Of a stretch of DNA of 16,351 nt, positions 1 to 5,929 are shown in pieces (positions within the stretch are counted from its first letter, which is position 1; every line of letters starts with the position of its first letter). The position numbers and the translations under genes were made by a program. The notes under the pieces are model-generated. The model was not told the origin of the DNA. It ran no database searches and saw nothing but the letters and a program-made list of their open reading frames with translations. This DNA is from Actinomycetes bacterium (lineage in GTDB: Bacteria > Actinomycetota > Actinomycetes > Propionibacteriales > Propionibacteriaceae), in contig JAEZHJ010000081.1 of the NCBI GenBank assembly GCA_023436925.1, positions 1-16,351 on the forward strand, in the 5' to 3' direction.

Positions 1-764
1 AGCCCGCGGCCGAGGAGGGTGAGCGGGGTGAGGTCGCGGAACTCGGCGGCATCCGAGGTGACCAGGCGCAGCAGCGGGCGGGCGGCCTCGTCCGGACTCT
101 GTCCCCACAGCGCGACGACGACCTGCAGCCCGGTCAGCCGGCGCTCGTAGCCCGGCTGGGAGGTGAGCTTGCCCAACAGGTCGGTGGTCACCAGGCCGGG
201 ATTCATGCCGTGCACGCGCACGCCGGTGCCCTTGGTCTCGGCCCGCAGCGTCTCGGTGAACTGGCGCACCCAGCGCTTGCTGGAGGCGTAGGCGTTCTGC
301 AGCGCGACGGGTCCGCGGTCGCCCGAGCCGTAGAGGTTGACCAGGTCGCCGTGGCCCTGGTCGAGGAAGACCGGCAGCGCCACCCGGGAGCCGTGGAAGG
401 TGCCCAGGATATTGGTCTGCACCACCCGCTCGAAGTCGTCGATCGGGGTGGCCGCGGTGGGCCCGTAGACGCCCGAGGTGCCGGCGTTGTTTACCCAGAT
501 GTCGAGGCTGCCGTGGCGCAGGGCCTCGTCGCGCAGGGCCTCGACGTCGAGGATCCGGCCGACATCGCAGGACCGTCCCCACGCGTCAATGCCCTCGGCG
601 CGCAGCCGTTCGACGGCGGCGGCGACGTCGGACGATGAGCGGGACGCGAGCACGACGGTCGCGCCGTGCCGGCCCAGCACCCCGGCCATCGCCAGGCCGA
701 GCCCGCGGGAGGACCCGGTGACCACGGCCACCCGGCCCGCGAGCTGGTCAGCTCGTTCGTCCAT
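1..764 (-). CDS. SDR family NAD(P)-dependent oxidoreductase, C-terminus beyond the window edge
   Basis: A short-chain dehydrogenase/reductase read from the ATG at 764 down to the left edge, 254 codons without a stop, so the last residues are missing. The N-terminus carries the Rossmann nucleotide-binding motif TGSSRGLG (about residues 15-22), followed by an NNAG motif near residue 90 and the catalytic YxxxK as YASSK, with Tyr159 and Lys163. The Ser of the segment LYGSGDRG sits 12 residues before Tyr159 and is the probable catalytic serine. This is the classical SDR layout (about 250 residues), so little can be missing. The substrate cannot be told from sequence. It is the last gene of the minus-strand pair with the holin-like gene, but a hairpin at 776-791 separates them, so it may have its own promoter. 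Family assignment is secure, function is not. Confidence 0.9.
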   Translation of the reverse strand, partial: MDERADQLAGRVAVVTGSSRGLGLAMAGVLGRHGATVVLASRSSSDVAAAVERLRAEGIDAWGRSCDVGRILDVEALRDEALRHGSLDIWVNNAGTSGVYGPTAATPIDDFERVVQTNILGTFHGSRVALPVFLDQGHGDLVNLYGSGDRGPVALQNAYASSKRWVRQFTETLRAETKGTGVRVHGMNPGLVTTDLLGKLTSQPGYERRLTGLQVVVALWGQSPDEAARPLLRLVTSDAAEFRDLTPLTLLGRG

Positions 765-775
765 GGTCGAGCTGT

Positions 776-791
776 ACCCGCCGAGGCGGGT
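776..791 (-). terminator. Inverted repeat downstream of the holin-like gene, terminator or operator
   Basis: ACCCGCC-GA-GGCGGGT is a 16-base inverted repeat. On the minus strand it folds as a six-pair stem with a CTCG tetraloop, starting about 19 bases after the stop of the holin-like gene and ending 11 bases before the ATG of the SDR gene. There is no U tract, as is common in GC-rich actinobacteria. Placement fits a terminator for the upstream gene; an operator for the SDR gene is the alternative. Confidence 0.45.
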
Positions 792-809
792 TCGAAAGCT
801 CGGGCGGGG

Positions 810-1211
810 CTACGACGCGGCCCGGTCGGCGGCCTTGCGGCGGGTCCGCCGATCGAGGACCAGCGCGACCAGCAGCCAGCCACCGAGCGCGACGCAAAGC
901 CACACGATGAGCGCGGCGAGTACCCACGTGGTCCAGGAGGTCACGCTGATCCCGCCCGGGACGAGCCCGGCCAGCAACAAGGCGATGAGCGTCGAGATCA
1001 GCCCGAAGCCACCGAGCAGCGCCGGAGCGTAGCGTCGGGTGAGCTTGAGGATCCAGGGCGTGAGCAGTGACTGCGCCAGGGTCAGCACCACGACCGCCGT
1101 CACGAAACCGGCGGCGTCCAGGTGGAACTCGGGCAGCGCCAGCGCAGAGATGATCAGCCCGATGGCCGCGCAGGCCAGGTTGATGCCGATCCGGATCAGG
1201 AGTCGAACCAC
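810..1211 (-). CDS. Phage holin family / four-TMS membrane protein
   Basis: A 133-residue integral membrane protein with four hydrophobic segments (about residues 5-25, 33-53, 63-85 and 92-117) and a basic C-terminal tail (DRRTRRKAADRAAS). Size, helix number and features such as the ALPEFHLDAAGF segment after the first helix match the actinobacterial 'phage holin family, superfamily IV' (DUF360-like) proteins, which are chromosomal and widespread; no lysin or phage gene is nearby, so a lytic role is not implied. The start is a GTG, supported by AAGGA eight bases upstream. It diverges from the DUF202 pair across a 100-bp gap. Its physiological role is unknown. Confidence 0.8.
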   Translation of the reverse strand: MVRLLIRIGINLACAAIGLIISALALPEFHLDAAGFVTAVVVLTLAQSLLTPWILKLTRRYAPALLGGFGLISTLIALLLAGLVPGGISVTSWTTWVLAALIVWLCVALGGWLLVALVLDRRTRRKAADRAAS

Positions 1212-1268
1212 GCCCGTATCCTTGCGTGCCGATCAGCCCCGGTCCAGCAACCCGGCGGATCCGGCGTG

Positions 1269-1290
1269 GCAGCGCCGGATCCGGCGCTGC
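1269..1290. repeat. 22-bp perfect palindrome in divergent promoter region
   Basis: The left arm GCAGCGCCGGA is followed directly by its exact reverse complement. It lies between the GTG of the holin-like gene (1211) and the predicted -10 of the DUF202 pair (1300-1305), covering the place where the -35 of that promoter would be. The core GGATCCGGCG is repeated directly at 1257-1266. A dimeric regulator's operator is the simplest reading; a hairpin in the minus-strand 5' leader is another. Confidence 0.5.
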
Positions 1291-1299
1291 GGCACCGGC

Positions 1300-1305
1300 T
1301 AGGTT
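1300..1305 (+). promoter_or_regulatory. Predicted -10 TAGGTT, leaderless start of the DUF202 pair
   Basis: TAGGTT fits the actinobacterial TANNNT -10 pattern and ends six bases before the GTG at 1312, so transcription would begin at or next to the start codon. No usable ribosome binding site is present (GGAG lies only two bases from the GTG). Confidence 0.45.
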
Positions 1306-1311
1306 GGAGCC

Positions 1312-1665
1312 GTGACCCGGTTTCCACGGGGCCTGTACGAGCAGGGCGAGGAGCCCGACGCCCGCTTCAGCCTCGCCAACGAGCGCACCTTCCTGGCCTG
1401 GATCAGGACGGGACTGGCGCTGCTCGCCGCCGGCGTGGCCCTGCAGGCACTGCAGGTTCCAGCGCAGCGGGGGTTCCGGCTGGCTGCCGCGCTGGTGTTC
1501 ATAGCGCTCGGCCTGCTCGCCACGGTGCAGGCCTGGTTCGGCTGGCGGCGGACGGAACTGGCCATGCGACTCGACCGGCCCTTGCCCGGGACACCGTTCA
1601 CGCTGGTGCTGACAGCGGGGGTCGCGGTGGGGGTGGCGCTGGTGCTGCTCGGGCTGTCCTGGTGA
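1312..1665 (+). CDS. DUF202 / YidH family membrane protein, first of a tandem pair
   Basis: A 117-residue protein with the DUF202 signature NERTFLAWIRTGLALL (from residue 23) followed by three predicted membrane helices (about 30-48, 55-78 and 93-115). This is the YidH-type arrangement: a short cytoplasmic N-terminus, the ERTxLAWxRT motif at the start of helix 1, and a polar loop between helices 2 and 3. The biochemical role of the family is not established. The GTG start has a TAGGTT -10 six bases upstream, suggesting a leaderless mRNA. The stop codon overlaps the start of the second DUF202 gene as GTGA, so the two are almost certainly translated together. Confidence 0.88.
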   Translation: MTRFPRGLYEQGEEPDARFSLANERTFLAWIRTGLALLAAGVALQALQVPAQRGFRLAAALVFIALGLLATVQAWFGWRRTELAMRLDRPLPGTPFTLVLTAGVAVGVALVLLGLSW

Positions 1666-1994
1666 GCGGCCCGCCTGTCCGGCGTCCACCCGGGCTGCAG
1701 CCCGAACGGACGCTGCTGGCCTGGCGTCGCACGGCGCTGTCACTGGGCCTGGCGGCGGTGGTCGTGATCCGGCTGACGATGCCGACCCAAGGGATTGCTT
1801 CCGTCACGGTCGGCGGCGCCGGCCTGGTGCTGGCGATCGTGACCTATCTGGCCGCCGATCGGCGGTACCGGGTGGCCCGGCGCTCGTCCGGCGAGGCTGC
1901 GGTGGTGCCCGGCGTCGGGGCACCCGCCGCCCTGCTGGCCGCCACCATGCTCGTGGTCGGGCTCCTCGCCGGCCTCTACGTCAGCCAGGGCTGA
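1662..1994 (+). CDS. DUF202 family membrane protein, second of a tandem pair
   Basis: A 110-residue protein starting with GTG at 1662, which overlaps the preceding TGA by three bases in a GTGA junction. It has the family motif ERTLLAWRRTALSL at residues 15-28 and three hydrophobic segments (about 22-42, 46-66 and 86-108). It is a diverged paralogue of the gene before it: the motif has WRRT rather than WIRT and the N-terminus is proline-rich. Paired, coupled DUF202 genes suggest that the two products form one membrane complex, which is an inference. A reading frame extending far upstream in this frame is a shadow of the first gene. Confidence 0.85.
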   Translation: MSGPPVRRPPGLQPERTLLAWRRTALSLGLAAVVVIRLTMPTQGIASVTVGGAGLVLAIVTYLAADRRYRVARRSSGEAAVVPGVGAPAALLAATMLVVGLLAGLYVSQG

Positions 1995-2009
1995 CCCGCG
2001 CCGATCCGG

Positions 2010-2023
2010 TCCCCAGAAGGGGA
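2010..2023 (+). terminator. Small hairpin after the DUF202 pair
   Basis: TCCCC-AGAA-GGGGA forms a five-pair stem with a four-base loop, 16 bases after the stop of the second DUF202 gene. It is short and has no U tract, so termination is only a possibility. Confidence 0.25.
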
Positions 2024-2074
2024 GAAGGTGCGCATTCTGCCCCCGCCCGCTCGGTTTGTGTCACCGCTTCTGCG

Positions 2075-2080
2075 TACAGT
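2075..2080 (+). promoter_or_regulatory. Possible -10 TACAGT for the VOC gene
   Basis: TACAGT matches TANNNT in a locally less GC-rich stretch and would give a leader of about 40 bases before the ATG at 2129. No convincing -35 stands 17-18 bases upstream (CGGTTT is the sequence there), so this is tentative. Confidence 0.3.
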
Positions 2081-2128
2081 CAGCGCCAGAGTCCAACCCC
2101 GGTGGCTCCCGGCAGACAGGCGCGGTCC

Positions 2129-3022
2129 ATGCAGCGATTCATCCCCAACCTCTGGTTCGACAGCACCGCCGAGCAGGCGGCCGGCTTCTACACCTCGGTG
2201 TTCCCCGAGTCCCGGATCCGCGACGTCCAGCGCTACCCGAGCGAGGGCCTGCCCGAGTTCCAGCAGGACTTCGCCGGCCAGCCGCTGGCGGTGGAGTTCG
2301 ACCTCGCCGGGGTGCGCTTCGTCGGCATCAACGGCGGTCCCCAGTTCCGGCCGAACCCGGCGCTGTCCTTCATGGTCAGCTTCGACCCGTCCCGCGACCC
2401 CGACGCCCGACACCGGCTCGACACGGCCTGGGCCGCTCTGTTGGAGGGTGGCACCGAGCTCATGGAACTGGGGGAGTACCCCTTCAGCCTCCGGTACGGG
2501 TGGGTCGAGGACCGCTACGGCGTGAGCTGGCAGCTCATCCTGACCGACCCCGAGGGTGAGCCGCGGCCGCCGATCATGGCCTCACTGTTGTTCGGCGGTC
2601 CGGTCCAGAACCGGGCCGCCGAGGCGCTCCAGTTCTACGCCGAGGTGTTCGGTGGCCGGCTCGGCACCACTGCGGCCTACGGCGAGCCCACCGGGCCCGC
2701 CACGGCGGAGGCGCTGATGTTCGCCGAAGTCGAGGTGGACGGCGACTGGCTCGTCGGGATGGATTCGGGGGTTCGACAGGACTTCACCTTCAGCCCCGGC
2801 GTCTCGCTCATGCTGGAGTGCTCAGACCAGGCCGAGATCGACCGGTACTGGGAGCGGCTGAGCGCCGTCCCGCAGGCCGAGCAGTGCGGCTGGTGCGTCG
2901 ACCGGTTCGGCGTCAGCTGGCAGGTGGTGCCGGCCAACCTTCGTGAGCTGATGGACGCGACCCCGGACGGGTACCAGCGGATGCTCCAGATGAAGAAGAT
3001 CGAGGTGGCAGCCTTCGGCTGA
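2129..3022 (+). CDS. VOC family protein with two PhnB-like domains
   Basis: A 297-residue protein made of two tandem vicinal-oxygen-chelate domains of the PhnB / '3-demethylubiquinone-9 3-methyltransferase' type (PF06983). Domain 1 runs from MQRFIPNLWFDSTAEQAAGFY to about residue 145 and contains DRYGVSWQLI; domain 2 begins near residue 149 (ASLLFGGPVQNRAAEALQFY) and contains DRFGVSWQVV, ending in the family's typical RMLQMKKIEVAAF. The old methyltransferase name is misleading for this group, which binds no SAM; real substrates are unknown. The ATG at 2129 is chosen because the conserved N-terminus begins there; an upstream GTG at 2102 adds nine unconserved residues. A PhnB domain duplicated in one chain is known in actinobacteria. 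It stands alone as a unit, ending at a convergent terminator. Confidence 0.88.
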   Translation: MQRFIPNLWFDSTAEQAAGFYTSVFPESRIRDVQRYPSEGLPEFQQDFAGQPLAVEFDLAGVRFVGINGGPQFRPNPALSFMVSFDPSRDPDARHRLDTAWAALLEGGTELMELGEYPFSLRYGWVEDRYGVSWQLILTDPEGEPRPPIMASLLFGGPVQNRAAEALQFYAEVFGGRLGTTAAYGEPTGPATAEALMFAEVEVDGDWLVGMDSGVRQDFTFSPGVSLMLECSDQAEIDRYWERLSAVPQAEQCGWCVDRFGVSWQVVPANLRELMDATPDGYQRMLQMKKIEVAAFG

Positions 3023-3043
3023 ACGGCTGCGCGCGTCGGGTGC

Positions 3044-3058
3044 GGGGTGGTCCACCCC
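3044..3058. terminator. Bidirectional terminator between convergent VOC and MFS genes
   Basis: GGGGTGG-T-CCACCCC is a perfect inverted repeat in the 53-bp gap between two converging genes; it folds as a six-pair stem with a three-base loop on either strand. A second weaker stem, GACCGG (3060-3065) with CCGGTC (3072-3077), follows and touches the stop of the MFS gene. Position and symmetry fit a shared terminator. Confidence 0.6.
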
Positions 3059-3075
3059 AGACCGGCGGGCCCCGG

Positions 3076-4746
3076 TCAACGCGGAGGCCGGTCCACCGGT
3101 TCCCATGCCGGGACCGGGGCGGCTTGGCTGGCCAGGCCGGGCCGACGACGTGGGTCGCCCAGCGAGAAGGAGGCGCCGAGTCCGATCACCAGGAAGCCGG
3201 CAGCGGCGAAGGCCGCGTAGCGGGTGCCGTCGGAGAAGGCCTGGCGCGCCGGCTCGTACGCGATCGCGGTGCGCGGGTCCTTGGCGAGTCCGGGAATGGC
3301 TCCGCCCGCGCTGTCGACGACGGCACGCACCACCGACTCCCGTTCCCCCGCCGGTACGTCGGCGCTGCGGAGCGAGGCGTCGAGCTGCACTCCGATCGAG
3401 GTGAAGAGCACCGTGCCGAGGACGGCGATGCCGAGCGCCGACCCGAGTTGGCGCGAGGTGCTCTGCACCCCCGAGCCCTCTCCGCTGCGCTGCACGGGTA
3501 CGTCGACCAGCACGACGCCGGTCAGCTGCGCCGTCGCCAGTCCCACGCCGAACCCGTAGACGATCAGCGCCCCCACCACCGCCTGCCAGGGGGTGGACGG
3601 TCCTACGAGGAGGCCGAGGGCGGTCACGCCGACGATCTCGGCGGTCAGGCCGATCCGGACGATGCTCGCCGGGCTCAGGCGCCCGTTCAGCGCTCCGGCG
3701 ATTCCGCTGGCCGCGAACGATCCGCCCGCCAGGCCGAGCAGCGCCAGCCCGGTCTGGAAGGCCGAGTAGCCCAGGACGTTCTGCAGCCACAACGGCAGCG
3801 CGAGGATGATGCCGAACTCGCCGAGACTGACGATCATCGCCGCGAGGTTGCCGTTGCGGAAGGAGGGGATGGCGAAGAGGTCGAAGCGCAGCAGCGTGGG
3901 CAGGCCCGCACGCGAGCGCCGTACGGTCCGCAGCGCGAAGATCGTGCCCAGCAGCAGCGCCGCCGCGATGGCGAAGGGCACCGGCGACAGCGTGAACGGC
4001 CAGACCGCCTCACCCACCTGGAAGGGCCGGGCCAGGGCCCACCACCCGTAGCTGCGGCCCTCGATCAGCGCGAAGGCCAGCATCGCGAAGGTGAGCGCCG
4101 AGAGCAGCGCCCCGCCGAGGTCCAGGCCGCGCCGGTCCGCCGACCGCGACTCTGCGACGAAGGCCAGCACGCCCGCCACGACGAGCAGGCCGATCGGGAG
4201 GTTGATGCCGAAGGCCCACCGCCAGGAGAACGACGTGGTGAGCCAGCCGCCCAGCAACGGGCCGAGCGCGACCACGCCGCCGATGGTGGAGCCCCACACG
4301 GCGAAGGCGATGCCGCGCTCGCGTCCGGTGAACCCGGCGTTGATCAGGGACAAGGTGGTGGGCAGGATCATCGCGCCGCCGAAGCCCTGGATGATCCGCG
4401 CACCGATCAGCGCGGCCCCCGAGGTGGCCACCGCTGCCAGCAGGGAGGCGGCCATGAAGACGCCGATCCCGATGAGCAGCATCCGGCGCGGGCCGATCCG
4501 GTCGGCGAGGGCGCCCCACACCAGCAGGGTGGCGGCGAACACGAGGGTGTACGACTCCTGCACCCACTGGACGTCCGACGAGGTCAGCGAGAGGTCCCTG
4601 ACCAGGTAGGGGATCGCCACGTTGACGATCGTCGAGTCGACGATGATCAGCGAGACGGAGACACTGATCGCCACCAGGCCCAACCAGCGCCGGCCCGATC
4701 CGGCTTCGGGCTGGACTGGGCGCCCGGGCACGCGGCCTTCTTTCAT
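3076..4746 (-). CDS. DHA2-type MFS transporter (drug:H+ antiporter, 14 helices)
   Basis: A 556-residue major facilitator of the EmrB/QacA (DHA2) type. After a basic cytoplasmic N-terminus, helix 1 carries the family signature DSTIVNVAIP (Asp37) and the loop between helices 2 and 3 carries motif A, GALADRIGPRR (78-88). The segment RIIQGFGGAMILPTTLSLI is the usual helix 4-5 region, and length and hydrophobicity fit 14 helices. Such proteins export antibiotics, dyes or other amphipathic compounds with protons; the substrate is not predictable. The ATG at 4746 lies five bases after the stop of the TspO-like gene, so the two form one transcription unit and the ribosome site must lie in the end of that gene (GAGCGAG, weak), implying translational coupling. 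Larger upstream extension of this frame would overlap the neighbour and is rejected. Confidence 0.92.
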   Translation of the reverse strand: MKEGRVPGRPVQPEAGSGRRWLGLVAISVSVSLIIVDSTIVNVAIPYLVRDLSLTSSDVQWVQESYTLVFAATLLVWGALADRIGPRRMLLIGIGVFMAASLLAAVATSGAALIGARIIQGFGGAMILPTTLSLINAGFTGRERGIAFAVWGSTIGGVVALGPLLGGWLTTSFSWRWAFGINLPIGLLVVAGVLAFVAESRSADRRGLDLGGALLSALTFAMLAFALIEGRSYGWWALARPFQVGEAVWPFTLSPVPFAIAAALLLGTIFALRTVRRSRAGLPTLLRFDLFAIPSFRNGNLAAMIVSLGEFGIILALPLWLQNVLGYSAFQTGLALLGLAGGSFAASGIAGALNGRLSPASIVRIGLTAEIVGVTALGLLVGPSTPWQAVVGALIVYGFGVGLATAQLTGVVLVDVPVQRSGEGSGVQSTSRQLGSALGIAVLGTVLFTSIGVQLDASLRSADVPAGERESVVRAVVDSAGGAIPGLAKDPRTAIAYEPARQAFSDGTRYAAFAAAGFLVIGLGASFSLGDPRRRPGLASQAAPVPAWEPVDRPPR

Positions 4747-4751
4747 CTCGC

Positions 4752-5627
4752 TCAGCTGCGGGCGGCCGCGGGGGAGGGGACCCGACGGCGAAGCGCCACC
4801 GTCGCGACGGCGAACAGGAACACGGCGATGCTGGCCAGGGCGGTGATCTCCACCGCGGGGTAGGCGCCGTTGAAACCCGCCGCCGAGGTGTGCTTGATCC
4901 AGATGCCGAGGTAGGCCCAGACCAGCACCAGCCCGTACGCGATGTCGCGATCGCGCAGGATCACGGTGGTGCCGATGGTCGCTCCCACCGCCAGGATCAC
5001 CATCGCCCAGGTGGACTCGGCGACCCCGAAGCCGTCCCAGCCGATGCTGACCAGCCACACGGTGAGGTTCGCGATCGTGGCGACGGTGATCCAGCCGAAG
5101 TAGACGCTGAACGGCAGCCGGACGAAGAGCAACTCACGCCGGGTGAGGTCGGCGGCCAGGATCGTCCTGGTGATCAGGATCAACAGGACCAGCATCGTGA
5201 CCAGCAGCACCGCGGAGGCACCGATGAAGTCGTAGTGCCAGCACAGGACCCAGGCGAGGTTGGCCAGTGAGGAGAGGCTGAACAGCACGCCGACCCGCTC
5301 CAGGAGGGAGACCCGGGCTGCGTCGCGGACGCGTCCATCCGTCCCACGAACGCTGCCGTCCTGTCCTGAGTCGCGGAAGAGTCCGAGCTGGTACAGCACG
5401 TGTGCGCCGAGCAGGAAGTAGATGACACCCCAGATCGAGAAGGTGAGGCCGGCGGGCGCGAACAGGTTCGGGTAGGAGTCGGAGATCTCGCCGGTGTCGC
5501 GGCCGTTGATCGGCAAGGCGTTGGCCAGGGCGTTCACCGTGATCATCGCCACGTAGGTGACGACGACCGCGGCCTTGACCCACGGCTTCACCGTCGGCCT
5601 GGAGATGGTTGCTGTCTGGGTCTGCAT
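4752..5627 (-). CDS. TspO/MBR-related tryptophan-rich membrane protein (long form)
   Basis: A 291-residue integral membrane protein with about eight hydrophobic segments (near 17-38, 58-80, 111-130, 135-157, 171-195, 205-224, 229-246 and 259-280). The conserved block YPNLFAPAGLTFSIWGVIYF (52-71) and the later FSVYFGWITVATIANLTVWL (173-192) are typical of the long Gram-positive and actinobacterial proteins filed as 'tryptophan-rich sensory protein' or TspO/MBR-like. The family's five-helix relatives bind porphyrins; what the long form does is not established. The ATG at 5627 has GGGAG six bases upstream; an upstream in-frame ATG at 5711 lacks both conservation and a good site. It is the first gene of an operon with the MFS exporter, suggesting a shared stress or export role. 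The family call is moderately sure. Confidence 0.7.
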   Translation of the reverse strand: MQTQTATISRPTVKPWVKAAVVVTYVAMITVNALANALPINGRDTGEISDSYPNLFAPAGLTFSIWGVIYFLLGAHVLYQLGLFRDSGQDGSVRGTDGRVRDAARVSLLERVGVLFSLSSLANLAWVLCWHYDFIGASAVLLVTMLVLLILITRTILAADLTRRELLFVRLPFSVYFGWITVATIANLTVWLVSIGWDGFGVAESTWAMVILAVGATIGTTVILRDRDIAYGLVLVWAYLGIWIKHTSAAGFNGAYPAVEITALASIAVFLFAVATVALRRRVPSPAAARS

Positions 5628-5725
5628 CGGAGCTCCCGGGTTGTCGTGCACGAGGTACCTGCGGCCGGGTCGGCGCCGGCGAGCCGGGCCGTTCTGCGGC
5701 TGCTGCAGCATCGCGAGCGGCCCGG

Positions 5726-5775
5726 TTGTGAAATGTTTGTATAACGAGTGTGCGCTCGCAGGGCCGGAATGTCAA
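5726..5775 (-). promoter_or_regulatory. Promoter and operator-like island of the TspO-like/MFS operon
   Basis: Read on the minus strand, a perfect TTGACA -35 (5770-5775) is followed after 17 bases by CACACT (5747-5752). Just downstream, over the expected start point, lies the most AT-rich stretch of the region, TTATACAAACATTTCACAA. An inverted repeat CGAG-N6-CTCG (5745-5758) covers the -10. An alternative -10, TATACA (5738-5743), stands 26 bases from the -35, too far for a normal pair. A repressor of the TetR or MarR type binding here would explain the layout, but no regulator gene is in the window. Confidence 0.5.
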
Positions 5776-5851
5776 CAGTCTGTCGAAGGTTTGCGGAAGC
5801 TCTCGGATGTGGCCGCCAAGTCCTCCTCGGCCGGCGATGGTCGGGCACGGT

Positions 5852-5902
5852 GCAGGCCGGGCCTGCGCAGGCCGATGAGCCCCGCGGGTCGAGGTTCCGC
5901 GG
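5852..5902 (-). terminator. Interlocked inverted repeats after cellobiose phosphorylase
   Basis: GCAGGCC (5852-5858), GGCCTGC (5860-5866) and a second CAGGCC arm (5868-5873) form two mutually exclusive stems; the right one is the 14-bp palindrome GGCCTGCGCAGGCC (5860-5873). Closer to the gene, CCGCGG occurs at 5882-5887 and 5897-5902 and can pair across a nine-base loop, beginning 28 bases after the stop codon. Terminators without U tracts are usual in this kind of genome; this is the likely end of the cellobiose phosphorylase mRNA. Confidence 0.4.
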
Positions 5903-5929
5903 AGAAGGGGGGTGGAGGCAGGCTGCCCG

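Larger units (their letters stand above)
5628..5929. other. 302-bp intergenic region holding a promoter and stem-loops
   Basis: No gene is supported here; reading frames crossing it lack family resemblance. It holds, from left to right, the 5' leader and promoter of the TspO-like/MFS operon (minus strand; elements at 5726-5775) and the 3' end of the cellobiose phosphorylase transcript with GC-rich inverted repeats (5852-5902). Confidence 0.6.

Noticed and set aside
810..1211. Evidence of a prophage from the holin-like gene
   Set aside because: No lysin, integrase, capsid or tail gene lies nearby, and this holin family is common as a chromosomal single gene in actinobacteria.
2028..2525. Plus-strand frame starting with GTG behind a GGGGAGAAGG sequence
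   Set aside because: Despite the purine-rich stretch upstream, it runs into the clearly conserved VOC gene in another frame and its composition is that of a shadow frame.
3040..4863. Long plus-strand frame opposite the MFS gene
   Set aside because: The product is low-complexity Arg/Gly/Glu-rich sequence without family features, as expected opposite a GC-rich membrane protein gene.
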